From Ulota crispa (lineage: Eukaryota; Streptophyta; Bryopsida; Orthotrichales; Orthotrichaceae): a DNA stretch of 64,000 bases. A model generated the notes under the pieces. That model was not told the origin of the DNA and searched no databases. It saw nothing but the letters and a program-made list of their open reading frames with translations. The position numbers were made by a program, and so were the translations under genes. The stretch spans positions 10,636,471 through 10,700,470 of the forward strand of contig OY987247.1 in the NCBI GenBank assembly GCA_963920765.1, given 5' to 3'. Shown here in pieces: positions 23,639-34,857 of the stretch (its first letter is position 1; each line of letters begins with the position of its first letter).

Positions 23639-24959
23639 TGTGTTTGTCAGGATACCGCCAAGTTAGCGGAAATGGACGTTTCTATTGCCGACGGACAAAG
23701 CTGGTAATGTTCCAGCATGCGACAGACGAGCTAGCAAGTTGCATGCACGGGGAGAGAATTCTTGTACCGGTACGGTAACTACACAATCAAAGGTGAACAG
23801 TGTTGATTACATGATTGATGGTTATTTCGATCCATTGGCAAAGTAAAAGGCGTGTTAGATTCCGTGAGTGAGTGAGTGGAGGCAGCTACAGTAGCTGCGT
23901 GGACCCCTGGGATGCTGGCTTTAACTGAGGTCACGTCCGCGGTGGCCAGTCGTTCTCTTTCAGCACGGGATTCGAGCTCACCGAGGGACGGCGTGTCTTG
24001 GTAACGAGATTCTGGGCCTGTCCTGCCTGGGGCTGTCGATGTCGGTCGTCATCTCCTGTAGCAGCAGCTGTCGACTCATCTCTGTGCATGTGCACCAGCC
24101 CCTGCACGGCTCCCGAGGACGGATGTGTGTTGATCATGTCCGAGTGTGTGGCAATAATTGACTACAGTGAGAGCGTTCCCAGCGTCGTGGTTTAATTGAC
24201 CGATACGGCGCCACAATCGGAGTCTGTGCAGCAGCGTCCTAGCACTACTTGTTGCCGTGAGGGCGGTGCTGAACAAGTTCCACCGGACCGATATGTCAGA
24301 CTCCTGCTGAACCTAACTCTTTGTTTCTTTCAGATTGAACAACTCACTGGCGCTTAGCGTATCCCAGTATAACGACACCGACGCCATTTGTGAGTAACGA
24401 TTTTCTACCTCCACTTTCTATTGTTAGCTTGCTGTTGTTCCAAATATATCCCAGATTCGTGGTTCTAGGTTTCTGTTTCTGATCTTTCTTGAGTGACTCC
24501 TTACAACTTTGAGATGAAACATCTGGAGTACTTGTCATTCTAAAACGATGGAAGAATTTTCAAATTCGAAGCTGGGCTAGATTAATTGGAAAGAAGTCAG
24601 AACGTTGCTAGAACGCCTTTCTTCACGCTAGTAAGTTCGTAAATTTACTCGTATTAAAAGTTCTGGTTCTTTGGGGGCAGCTACTCTGGATGCGTCAGTT
24701 GGCCTCTCACGCTAGTCTACTTGAATCAGCAATCTCGAGTTACAGTATGACTAGCAACAACGTGCTGATATTCGTCTTGTCGGTGTACTAGGCTTAGTTT
24801 CATTGTCGTTTCAGTGACCAGGAATGGTAACTGACACCGTGAGGTTGCAAACTTGTTGTATCAGAAATGACGAGGGCGTCGACTGGCCATCTACAACTCT
24901 GACTAACTCTCCAATCCCACAAAGCTCCGGCGGCTCGATATCTATCATCAACCAGAAGT
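23639..24959 (+). other. Probable promoter/5' UTR region of the membrane-protein gene
   Basis: GC content near 50% contrasts with the AT-rich spacers on either side, and no long reading frame with recognisable content occurs. Pyrimidine tracts ending in CAG (for example TTGTTTCTTTCAG ending near 24333) could be acceptors of 5' UTR introns. This assignment rests on position and composition only; no TATA box can be fixed with confidence. Confidence 0.4.
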
Positions 24960-26351
24960 ATGGCGAGATGGATCGTAATAAAATACGCTAGCATAGCAGA
25001 TCAAGGAGCGCTGTTCGACACCAGTAGTGTCATAGCCTTTCTGTCCACGCTCCTCGTGTTCTCCGTCTGCATCACCATGCTCCTGGCTCTCTGTTCCGTC
25101 CGCAGTCACCCTCTGAACGTTCTCAACGCCGGACGAGATTACAACTCCGAGGACCGATTTTGTGACAGTCTAGCCATTGCACCCCAGAAAGAGTTCCAGA
25201 AACAGGAGCTCAGCGTTCGCTTCAGCAGTTCTACGACTTCTGTCGTCCCCAAATTCAGTTCTGCAAGTGCCGCCATCAACAAGCTCGGCTCTTCCTTCCG
25301 CATCTCCTCCTTCCGTGACCCGGCTGCTAGCTTCCGCAACTCCGCCTTCCGAGTCTCGTCCTTCAAACTGGACTCCTGCAAACAGGTACTAACTACTCCC
25401 TCTGTCCCTCTAAAAACGTCCAAATCACACACATTTCTTGTACCACTCAAAAGCTCCCTTTGCTAATTTCAAAATTGAATAAGCGTTTGCCATGTACAAT
25501 GATTTCATGGGCGGAACAAGTTAAGCGATTAGGGAGCATTCCTCCTCTAGTAAGCTAAGCCTTGCCCATATGAGGTATTATTGTAGTTGCTACTAATTTT
25601 TAAATCATCGATAGTGAGGAGCTAGCAGCATGCACAAATATGATATTTTTTGCATGGAATTTGAGTGCCCAAATAATGACATCAAAGTTAGAGATTTTGC
25701 ATACATTAGGTAGGCAATATAATTATTGATTTTAGAATGCATGTGTTACTAGCACAAAGACTAAAATAATGAAGAGCTGGCAACATTCACAGATTATGAA
25801 CAAATTTGATACGTTTTGCATGGAATTTGAGTGCCTAAACAACAACATCAAAACTAGAGGTTTTGTATACATTTGATAGATGGCGTATTGATTCTAGAAT
25901 GCATTTGTTACTAGCACAAAGACTGAATATGCAGTTTAATCCTTCACAAGGAAGCTTTTTGGACGCTTCTGGAAGAACGGAGGGAGTACTACCTTATCGA
26001 TCCGTACGTTGAGAGCTTTGACTAGGGCTAGCGAGCTCTAGTTTGTGAAGCTTGTGGCGATGGAAGTGACGATACCGGTGGAGTTTAATTAATTGGGCTC
26101 TGCAGGTGGATGGGATAGCGGATTCGATGCGAAGATGTCGACCTGCAGAAGTGGAGGAGGAGGAAAGCGAGGAGCCAGCAGTGTGGCAAAAAACGATCCT
26201 GCGAGGAGAGAGGTGCGCTCCTCTCTCATTTTCAGGAGTCATTTCGTACGACGTGTATGGCAACCAGTTGCCTAGTTTCAGGGCGGATGGAAATGAACCG
26301 ATCTTGCATAAGAAGCAGCTAGGCCCCGGTGGGACTGTGGGAGCGAACTGA
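24960..26351 (+). CDS. Small single-pass membrane protein, plant-conserved C-terminal motif, unknown function
   Basis: Two exons: 24960-25385 (142 codons, ending CAG before GTACTA) and 26106-26351 (after CTCTGCAG). Both junctions are phase 0, giving 223 aa. Residues about 23-45 form one hydrophobic membrane segment (VIAFLSTLLVFSVCITMLLA). A Ser/Phe/Arg-rich linker follows (repeated SSFR/ASFR), then an acidic stretch EVEEEESEE. The C-terminal block at about 168-197 reads VWQKTILRGERC, then PLSFSGVISYDVYGNQL. I recall this pattern (WQ-x-ILxGExCxPLxFSGxIxYDxxGN) from small uncharacterised plant proteins; no function is assigned. The ATG at 24960 is the first good start in frame, but an upstream 5' exon cannot be excluded. 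The 720-base intron is mostly a Stowaway-like insertion. Confidence 0.7.
25396..25986. mobile_element. Stowaway-like element in the intron of the membrane-protein gene
   Basis: The left end CTCCCTCTGTCCCTC and the right end, reversed, CTCCCTCCGTTCTTC are inverted repeats that continue into ACGTCCAAA and GCGTCCAAA. Both ends are flanked by TA (25394-25395, 25987-25988). TA target plus CTCCCTCYGT ends is the Stowaway (Tc1/mariner) signature. At 591 bases it is longer than classic Stowaway MITEs. It starts ten bases after the splice donor. A right-truncated relative is at 36175-36590. Confidence 0.85.
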
Positions 26352-26779
26352 AGCGGGAATACTAACTCAGCACATCACTAAGTTCAGAATGGTTTCAGAT
26401 GCAGTGCAAGGCTTGAGTTTCTTTCACGGAAAGCTGTGATCTTCAAATGAGACTTTGCAATCAGAAATCCTTGCGGAGCTGATACTTCGGAGATAAAATG
26501 ATTGCTGTGGTCCGTAGGCTCAGTTTTGATTAACTTATCAACCTGCAGATGGTGGAGTAGTAACTAGTAAGTGCTGTAGAAAGTACCGTCTCGTCAAAGG
26601 CTAGAATTAATTGCGTGTTAGAACCGGAAACTCTGACACTGTTAATGGCTTTAGGATTTATATTATGGAATGATTATTTAGATTTTAGCAGAACAGTTAC
26701 ATGGATGTTTGGGAAGAATATTTATTAGGTCACGTCTTTTGGCAGACTGGGTATCGGTTGTGAAACTTGCTTGCTTGAC
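26352..26779 (+). other. Likely 3' UTR and downstream flank of the membrane-protein gene
   Basis: This GC-moderate sequence follows the stop at 26351 with no further open frame. No polyadenylation site could be fixed. Confidence 0.35.
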
Positions 26780-27396
26780 TAAGGGTAGGAGGCTCGTGAA
26801 TGGACCATCTAAGGGAAAATGCGCCTTTGTGGAAAAATCGTGGTAGTTTGGTAAAATGGAAACATTTTGGGTAGAAAGTCAAAGAACAGATGGTTTTGTG
26901 GCCGTTTAAATTGATTTTTTTTGAAATAGTATGATTTAGCTACAATTTTTTAAAGCAAAAGGTGCATAAGAGGCTATTCTTGATCATAGGAGGTAGCATT
27001 CATGATGCAAATGCAGTTTGTAAATGGAGCACATGAGTCCTAAAATCAACCACTACAAAGTCAAGAATGTTCCAATAAGGCTCTTAAAGAGTGCAAGCAC
27101 CCATTCCATATTCTAATACTCAAATCTTGATTGAGAACAAGTTTTTGTTTATTTTAGTATGACATGTATGATGTATCTATATTTCACAAAAAGACAAATC
27201 TGGACACAATTATGACCAATAAGCACACACAACAATGGCTCATATCACTCTCTTAAATTCCTAAAATGGTGCACACACAAGTACAATTTTTGAACATAAA
27301 AAAATGTGACCCATTTAAGAACCTTTGTGCACTATTGTAGTAAACCCTACATGGTCGGTTCAAAATGCCTAGCCCGAATGAGAGCCTCCTACCTTA
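26780..27396. mobile_element. Inverted-repeat element with TAAGGGTAGGAGGCTC ends
   Basis: TAAGGGTAGGAGGCTCGTG at the left pairs with GAGAGCCTCCTACCTTA at the right (one bulged base). The end type, TAAGGTAGG then GCTC, is shared with the smaller element at 30186-30493, which suggests one family. The interior shows no gene. Confidence 0.55.
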
Positions 27397-28569
27397 CCTG
27401 AGTGCTCTTCTGGTTCCTTCTCCTACTCACTTGATTTTGCGCTGTGTAGAGTACGTGCAGCATTGTTATTTGTCTGACTTCATTTTTGGAGTTTGGAATT
27501 TGGATGTTGCATAACGATTGAAGTCACCGAACTTATTTTAGTAGTGAGTTAAACATCAATTTTGTAAATTTGGCAATATGTCATCACTTTCATAAAATTG
27601 GCGCGATTTAGGTCACTCGACTTAAACCCATAATCTGCACAGTCAAGTCCTAATTGTGGATTAGAGTTAGACCCCTTTGTAAACTTATATGTGTTTAGTA
27701 ACTTAGTGCACATGAATGCAGTGAATTAGCCCAATTCCGGAGAATTAACAGAATTGACGTTGTTACTTGTTTTTAATCCAATTGCATTGCACCACCTCAA
27801 CACCAACTAAGGCAAGACTGGTTAGAAATCAAGCAATGCTTTTGTGCACACTTGAGTGTCAAAAGCACATTCGAATTTGCCGTCTCAATTTTTGTTTGTT
27901 TTTTTCCTAGAGTGGGTAAGTTGATTTTGTTTGTGTATTTAGATTTTTAAAACTATTTTTCTGGAGCAACAGAGCTTGTCATTTAAGTGTTAGTCAATTT
28001 TGTGCCTAATGTGAATATATACTCACTATTTCTAAAGTATTCAATACAACTTAGATTCTCTTGTTGGTTGTTTTTAGGTTTTCAAATTTATCTTTGCAAA
28101 TGCTCTGCAGTTCAAATAGCACAAAATGCTTCCATATTAAGAAAACTAATTTTCTAATGTTATATTAATTGGCCACTCAAAAAAATTCAATAACTAATAA
28201 TTATGAAAGCATCAATAAATAAACAAAACAACAAACAAATCTCGTCATTTTGAACTTGTAGCTAATCAATTATTGTGAGAATCACTAACATTCAATCCAA
28301 AGTCAAGTCTAGAAGAAGTAAAAAAAACTTGGTTTCAACTTTAACAGGTGAACATTGTCTAGTGCAAAAGTAGACTTTCTTGTATAGATTTCACTTTAGG
28401 TTAAAATATCTAGCTTTGTTTAAAAAAATTACTATACAGTTTTTCTAAGATGTATTTCACAACTCATTGTTGTCTTTTTAAGACATCAAGATTATCTCTC
28501 AACTCTTAAAAGAACAATTAAATAGTCACATTATTTCAAATATGGATTATCCAAAATTACAAGTAATAA
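27397..28569. other. AT-rich spacer, no gene seen
   Basis: No reading frame, array or inverted repeat was recognised. Confidence 0.5.
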
Positions 28570-28715
28570 CACTAGTAGAAAAACAAGCCCTAAATGACTT
28601 GGTGACAACAACTAAACCACAACTGCACAAGTCATTTTGTAGTTGTTGTATAGCCAGTGCACTGGTGGTTTAGTTGTTGTCACCTAGTCATTTAGGACCT
28701 GTTTTTCTACTAGTG
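28570..28715. mobile_element. 146-bp mini-CACTA hairpin
   Basis: The ends CACTAGTAGAAAAAC and GTTTTTCTACTAGTG are perfect inverted repeats. The arms continue inward through AAATGACTTGGTGACAAC and GTTGTCACCTAGTCATTT to a ~50-base loop. The flanks are TAA and TAG, an imperfect 3-bp duplication. It has the same termini as the large element at 13971-17226, which or whose kin could have mobilised it. Confidence 0.8.
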
Positions 28716-29178
28716 TAGTTTGAGCATTTAACTAGCATTAGAAATTTTACCAAATCTAGTTTCTCCTTGTACTTTAAGATTTTGAAATATTTTAAGTTCT
28801 AAAACTTTTATTGCTATCACAAGTTGAGTACCTATTATTATAGAATGGTTACTTTTTCTAATTTTACCAACATGAGAAGAAAAATTCCATCATGATGATC
28901 TTCATCATGATTCACATCTATGATAAAAAGATTGACATAATTGAATACATTTTATAATTAATATGAATTACTTTAGCATTTTCTTCAAAAAATTACAATA
29001 ATTTCACTTCTTCCCCAAAATTTATAAACATTTTTTATACATAATTATGGTATGCACATAACTTCTTCCCTACAAAAATTATAATATTGAATTTTGATGT
29101 TGATTGCATTGCCAAAATAACTCCTAGAAGATGATTGTAATTCCATAGAAAATCCATGGTTGTAGGCCCGTCCTTTAA

Positions 29179-30081
29179 CCCCTAAATCCTTGGGGCCTTT
29201 ATTTTGTCAAAAGACACCCAAAATTGCGATTTCTATTGCAAAGAGTAAAAAAGTTTGAAAATTGGTCTTTTTATATATCTAACCATAGGATCTTGTACTA
29301 GATTTATATAAGAATGTGCACACAAAAATCCATAAACTTTGACCCCACAAAATGCAAGATATTTGCAGTTGAATTGTTTGCACCTTGCATGACTAGATTA
29401 TTTGACTTTGAGCTTTCTTAACTTAAAATTTTTGCACTGCAGAGTTTTGAGGTTTATTTTATGGTGGGAAATTGAGTTAAGAATCTTAAAAAAAAACAAA
29501 ATCCAAAAATACCTAATTTTCATTCTTACAAAGATCATTAGGTGGATGAAGGTCTGAGATTGAACAAAAACTTAAATTGTTAATAACCCTGCAATGGAAT
29601 TGAAATGCAATAAATCCCAACGATGAGATTGCTCTAAAAAGAAAACTTCACCCTCCTCAACAATTTTTTTTTGCAAAAATGTTAAACTTGCATTCAAAAA
29701 TGAAGTTTATAAGTTATTTTTTCAAGAAGATGTTTGAATTGCCCAAAAAACAAGATTGTCCATAACTTTCTCATAACTAGTCCAAATGAAATGAACCAAA
29801 GCTTCAGATGTATATAAAACTATAGCCTATGAGAAGGAAAAATAATTTAAAAAATTCAAATTTTTGTAATTTTTTTTTGCTGCTTGATCTCCATAAATTT
29901 TTGCTTATCTAGGCATAACTTTTGCTTTTGGGCATGGATTGGAATAAAAATTATATTCCCCAAAAGCTAATGTGTTTTCCTATTTTTAAAAAAGTTTCAA
30001 AAAATCAAGACAAAAATTGAGGCTGTAGGTACCTACCCGAAATCTCATTTGTTCCTCGAGGGGACACCTAGGGATTTAGGG
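29179..30081. mobile_element. TTAA-family element
   Basis: It is bounded by TTAA at 29175-29178 and 30082-30085. The left end is CCCCTAAATCCTTGGGG; the right end, reversed, is CCCTAAATCCCTAGGTG. The right part shares CCCGAAATCYCATTTGT and GTTTCAAAAAATCA with the elements at 31527 and 36781, placing it in the same subfamily. No protein is encoded. Confidence 0.8.
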
Positions 30082-30185
30082 TTAAGTCACTGCAATTCAA
30101 AAGTTGCAAAAATCTTGCATCAATCTTGACACAAAAGTTCTCTAAAGAATGGACCACAATGTGGCTTCTATAGGGTGTAAGCTGG

Positions 30186-30493
30186 TAAGGTAGGGCGCTC
30201 TAAAAGCGACCTTTTAAGAGCTGATTGCATTTGAGGGAAAGCTAAACTCCTTGAAACAATTTTCAGTAAATTTTGGTAGGAAGAAAAGTGGAATTGGCAT
30301 CTAACCTAAGTTGTTTCATGTTTTTTGAACCTTTGTGGAATGAGTTATGAATTTTTGAAGTTGAAACCCAATGGTCACTTGAAGCGACCCCCTCCTAAAA
30401 TGTACATTTTGAGTACATTGAAAGAAACAAAATGTACCTTTGGTTTAGAGGTTGCTTTTAGAGCCGGGTTGCTTTTAGAGCGCCCTACCTTAC
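30186..30493. mobile_element. 308-bp MITE with GTAAGGTAGGGCGCTC ends
   Basis: GTAAGGTAGGGCGCTCTAAA at the left pairs with TTTAGAGCGCCCTACCTTAC at the right. The inverted repeats extend to about 27 bases. The family resembles the element at 26780-27396. A second motif pair, AAGCGACC, recurs inside. The target duplication is not clear. Confidence 0.75.
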
Positions 30494-31522
30494 TCATGTT
30501 TGGGTTGTCCTAATCTTCCTATGTATTCTTTCATTTTTTAATTCATTGCTCTCATTTTTTTTTCTCTCAAATTTTAATGGATTTCTCTTTCTTAATCGTC
30601 AATAATGGGTCCTAAGCTTTGTTCTCTCGTTACGGTCAATTTTCACAAGATTTTTTTTTGGGAAACTCACATTTGACAATGCCAAAAATGAATGGGGCCA
30701 ATACAAATAAGAAATGAGATTGAGACGCTTGTGACAACCTAGTGGCCTCCAAAATACCCAAAAATTAGAATCAATTCCAAGTAGGCATTCTTCAAGGATT
30801 GGGAGGTAGAGCATTAACTTTTTGTAATTTCAATTTAAAGAGGTAAACTATAAAGTGACATTTTCACCCCCATAATATGTATTTTACATATTACCAATAA
30901 ATTCAATTGCCTTTGACAAGTCTAGGAGCGCCCCCTTTTTTATTTGCCTATATTAGACTATTTGACAAACTAATGACAACCTATGTCCTAGTGACAATCT
31001 ATATCCTAATGGTAGCCAATGTCCTAGTGACAACCAATGTCTAAAGAGATTTTGATTTTTTTCAACAAATATCCTAAATATCTCAGTTTTAACATTTTTT
31101 TAGTGCATGCATCAAACATTACTAGTATATTTATACTATAGTTGGACATCTCCCAAAAATCTAGTTAGTTTTTATTTAATTGATTCAAATTTCAACCGAT
31201 CATTTTGTCATTTCATTTGACTGACTTCCTATTGTTTTTTATTGTTTTTTATTTTTTTAAATCTCCCCGCTCATTGGTTGACAACGTGTATGCTCAATTT
31301 ATGGGTTGTGACATTATATCTAGGAACTGTTTTTGAGGGGATGATGTAGCACGTGATTGCATAACAATCCTCGTAAGTTGTACCCCTTACTTTCCCCACC
31401 CACCAAGTACACCATCATGCATTCAAGCTTACCAATCTAACGTATGCCCTGCCCATGGCATCAATTTGAACAGTATTCAGCATGGGGACGTCATGCCAGG
31501 CCCAGCAATAATAAATCTCTCC
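30494..31522. other. AT-rich spacer, no gene seen
   Basis: Around 30975-31040 the phrase GTCCTAGTGACAACC(A/T)AT recurs three or four times as a short degenerate repeat. Nothing else was recognised. Confidence 0.5.
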
Positions 31523-31526
31523 TTAA

Positions 31527-32123
31527 CCCCTAAAGGATCAACTGTCCCCTCTGGGGTCAAATGGATTTTGGGCACGTACCTACAGCTAAAATTTACTTTC
31601 TGTGATTTTCTGTGATTTTTTGAGATTTTTATTGAAGGCATGGAATTCAAATATCTACGTGGGTATTTAATTTTTTTTGCATTCTGACATTTATTGAAGA
31701 AGTCAAAAATGAATTTCCAAAAATGGGCAAGATTGGGCAGCCCAAAAACTTCTTCAAAAATTGTATTTAAAAAATATAAAAATATGAAATAGGTTCTTTA
31801 GACTCATATATACATAGAGAGTTTTGAATCATTCAAAGCTCCCTGTGTATATATAAGTCTAAATAACCTATTTCATTTTTTTATTTTTTTTAAATGCAAT
31901 TTTTAAAAAAGTTTTTGGGCTACCTGATCTTGCCTGTTTTTGGAAATTCATTTTTGACTTCTTCAATTAATGTTAGAATGTTTAAAAAATTAGATGCCCA
32001 CGTAGATATTTGAATTCCACCCCTTCCATAAAAGTTTCAAAAAATCATGCAAAGTGGTTTAACCATAGGTACAAGCCCGAAATCCCATTTGTCCTCCAAA
32101 AAGGGGGCTTGGTCCTTTAGGGG
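31527..32123. mobile_element. TTAA-family element, complete foldback
   Basis: TTAA flanks lie at 31523-31526 and 32124-32127. The ends are CCCCTAAAGGATCAACTG and, reversed, CCCCTAAAGGACCAAGCC. The whole element is an inverted repeat centred near 31825: TTCAAATATCTACGTGGG pairs with a CCCACGTAGATATTTGAA-type arm, and the AGACTCATATATACA arms face each other at the tip. It is the clearest hairpin member of the family. Confidence 0.85.
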
Positions 32124-32127
32124 TTAA

Positions 32128-32444
32128 AAGCAGAGGAGCTCAAGCAAAATGGGTATGATTGGGGCTAGCCTGAATGACTCAAAAACTGCTAATTCCAAAA
32201 ACTGCCCTCGGAGGTGCCAAAACAAACCAGCCCTATGAAAGTATAGTCAATAGTGAATGTCATTCTGGTATCATTTACAGGCAATTTACTAAGGAGTCAA
32301 GCCCATCAAACCTGGAGCCATTTGATTCAAAATTATACTCCATATAGGCAGCTCAATCATTACCAGCACGTTTAGGTTGCCCCCACAGTAATTTCTCGAC
32401 ACTTCACACTGTATCAGTACTTAGTACTACCATTACTGCAATAG
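32128..32444. other. Short spacer
   Basis: No gene. The stretch from 32378, GCCCCCACAGTAATTTC onward, reappears in altered form from about 33082, so a diverged duplication spans 32378-32950 and 33082-33560. Confidence 0.45.
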
Positions 32445-32453
32445 TTTTTTTAA

Positions 32454-32765
32454 GGGGAAATTTCATGGATACCCCTAAAGTATGCCATATTTTCATAGAT
32501 ATTTTTGTTTTTTCAGAAATTTCACAAATACCCTTGGACCAAAATTTTCAGGTATTTGTTTTGTTGTGCATGTCACTTCCTTCTCCCTTTGTGCGCACAC
32601 TACTTCTTTCTTGTTATGTGTGCACACAAAGGAAGAAGGGAAGTGACATGCACAACAAAACAAATACTTGAACATTTTGGTCCAAGGGTATTTATGAAAT
32701 TTCTGAAAAAACAAGGGTATCTATGAAAATATGACAAACTTTAGGGGTATCCATGAAATTTTCCC
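32454..32765. mobile_element. Foldback MITE, Mutator-like subfamily B, copy 1
   Basis: GGGGAAATTTCATGGATACC at the left pairs with GGTATCCATGAAATTTTCCC at the right, and the arms extend almost to the middle (GGAAGAAGGGAAGTGACATG against its reverse). A 9-bp duplication, TTTTTTTAA, flanks it at 32445-32453 and 32766-32774. A relative is at 54799-55494. Plus and minus open frames inside are arm mirror images. Confidence 0.9.
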
Positions 32766-33235
32766 TTTTTTTAAAGAGCCTAGCAACAAGAACTAAGCTA
32801 CAGAATAATAAAATAACAACGTTCAAGTTGTAGACCATGTGAAATTTTAGTATCTAAATAGTTGCACAAGCCTCCAAGTGGTCACGCAATGAGTTCAGAG
32901 GTAAATTTCTAGGGTATGCTCATATTATCCAGTAAGAATGCATTTGTAGGAACTAGAATGTTATAGAGGCCTTGAGTTTGCAACAACGTCTACTCACCAT
33001 GTGCACAAGGAGCTAGAAGTCACTACTAGTGATTGGACTAGAAAGGTCGCTAAATGCTACACTGAATATTGCGTTCAATTTGCCCCATACTAATTTCTTG
33101 ACATTTTACACTATAGAAATAGTTTCAGTTGCTATAGTGATTTTCATCAATATTTTTTGCAATAAATTATTTTAAAACATCTAGTAACAACAACAAAGTT
33201 GCAAAAAAATGTTCAAGTCGTAAACAATGTCAAAA

Positions 33236-33481
33236 ACACCATATTTGTTAAATTGGGAAAAAGAATATATTTTAGGACTTTGAGGTGATCATCTCAAACC
33301 AAGTTCACAGTGTTTTTTTGGTACATGTGCCCTCACCTGAGAGGAGGAATTTGCGAGGGAAAAAATATTTGTGGCTCAAACTGAATCTGATACCTTCAAA
33401 TCTTCTTTAAATTAACTTTTTGGGTTTGAGGTGGAGTACAAAATGGTACCTCCGTTTTTCCCTATTTAACACATATGGCGT
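33236..33481. mobile_element. MITE with ACACCATATTTG ends, copy 3 (reverse orientation)
   Basis: ACACCATATTTGTTAAATTG at the left and ACACATATGGCGT at the right. The interior matches the copies at 20804 and 23183 in reverse complement. It interrupts the second copy of a duplicated spacer (GTTCAAGTCGTAAACAATG at about 33211 corresponds to GTTCAAGTTGTAGACCATG at about 32822), so the insertion came after the duplication. Confidence 0.75.
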
Positions 33482-33732
33482 TCAAATCTAATTATTTAAA
33501 GTGTTGCATGCGCCTCCAAGTGGCCAAGTGACCAAGTGACAAGTTGTGAGATAACTTACCACGGTAAGGCAACCTAATTGACAAGGCAACCTAAATGCCT
33601 TGCTTTTTGAAGGTGAAGCACATGAAAACAAATGTTCAAGAATTAGAATGCCATCCAAATGGAAACGGGCTGCTGACATCCAACGTAGTCCTAGTGAATA
33701 CACAAGGATGGATGACAACAAATGCAGCATCA

Positions 33733-34571
33733 TCATTATATCATCACAAAAGTGCCCCCTCACTCTGTTCATATGATTGCAGTACTGCAAGAGGGTCTAC
33801 ACAAGTTTATACTGATGCAGTACTACATGCAGTATTGCATCTATACACATAAAATATTTCTTTTCTAAAATAATGCAATATTGGGTTTATATTGTATTAA
33901 TCCTTTATAAATATGAAGTATAGCAATATTTATACAAACACATGAATACTGCAACAATAAAAAAAAAAAAATTTATTCAGTACTTTTGCAGTGTTGTATC
34001 AATATTATTAGAGTTATCAAAAAATAATGTACAATCTTTATACTTTTGCAATATTGTATTAAAAAAATGTTACACATATATTAATGTTGTACTGCAATAA
34101 TGTCAAATATTAAAATTTAAATGTACAAAATGAATCATTTTACAATACACTATCATCAAGAAAGTGCTCTTTCACTCCATCAATAAATATGCAGTACAAC
34201 AAGAGGGTCTATACAAGTTTATAATAATGCAATACTACATAGTGTATTGTGTCTATACAAATAAAATATTTGTTTTTTAGGAATACTAGAAAATTGTAAT
34301 AATATTTTATTAATATTAAAAAAGTATGTAACGTTGTATTATTTATACAAAGACATAAGCATTGCAACACAAAATCAAAAGTCCTTCTTTCAATACTTTT
34401 GCAATATTGTATCAATGCTATTGGAATTATTTAATAATAAAGTACAATATTTATCCTCTTGCAGTATTGCATTTTGGAAATATTATACACTTACCTATGT
34501 TTTTTTATTCAATAAAGTCATATTTTAATATTTCAACGGTACAACATGTATCATGATACAATACACTAATT
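33733..34571. repeat. Tandem duplication of a ~415-bp unit
   Basis: Unit 1, about 33733-34146, and unit 2, about 34147-34571, align along their length: GCAAGAGGGTCTACACAAG with ACAAGAGGGTCTATACAAG, CATAAAATATTTCTTTT with AATAAAATATTTGTTTT, and TTACAATACACTATCATC with GATACAATACACTAATTA. TTTTGCARTATTGTATC motifs recur in both. Divergence is considerable, so it is not recent. Confidence 0.7.
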
Positions 34572-34857
34572 ATGTTAGTTAACCCCTAATGAACCTGACC
34601 ATTAAATTTAGCTAACATGGCAATTTCAAGTTTATGTGAGTGGTGACTTCCATATTTTGGGCCCAAATTTTATGAGAAGGTGTGCACAAGGAATATCTTT
34701 CAAGTGCACTAAAAGTTAAGACATTTGGAATTACAAGTTCAAAGTTATAGCTTAATTTGTTATTTTTTCAGTAAATTGGCAATTTGGGCAGATTATAAAA
34801 AATTGATACTTTCGTTAAAAAGCATTGAGATTGGTCTTCTAAATTTCTATGTTCGTG

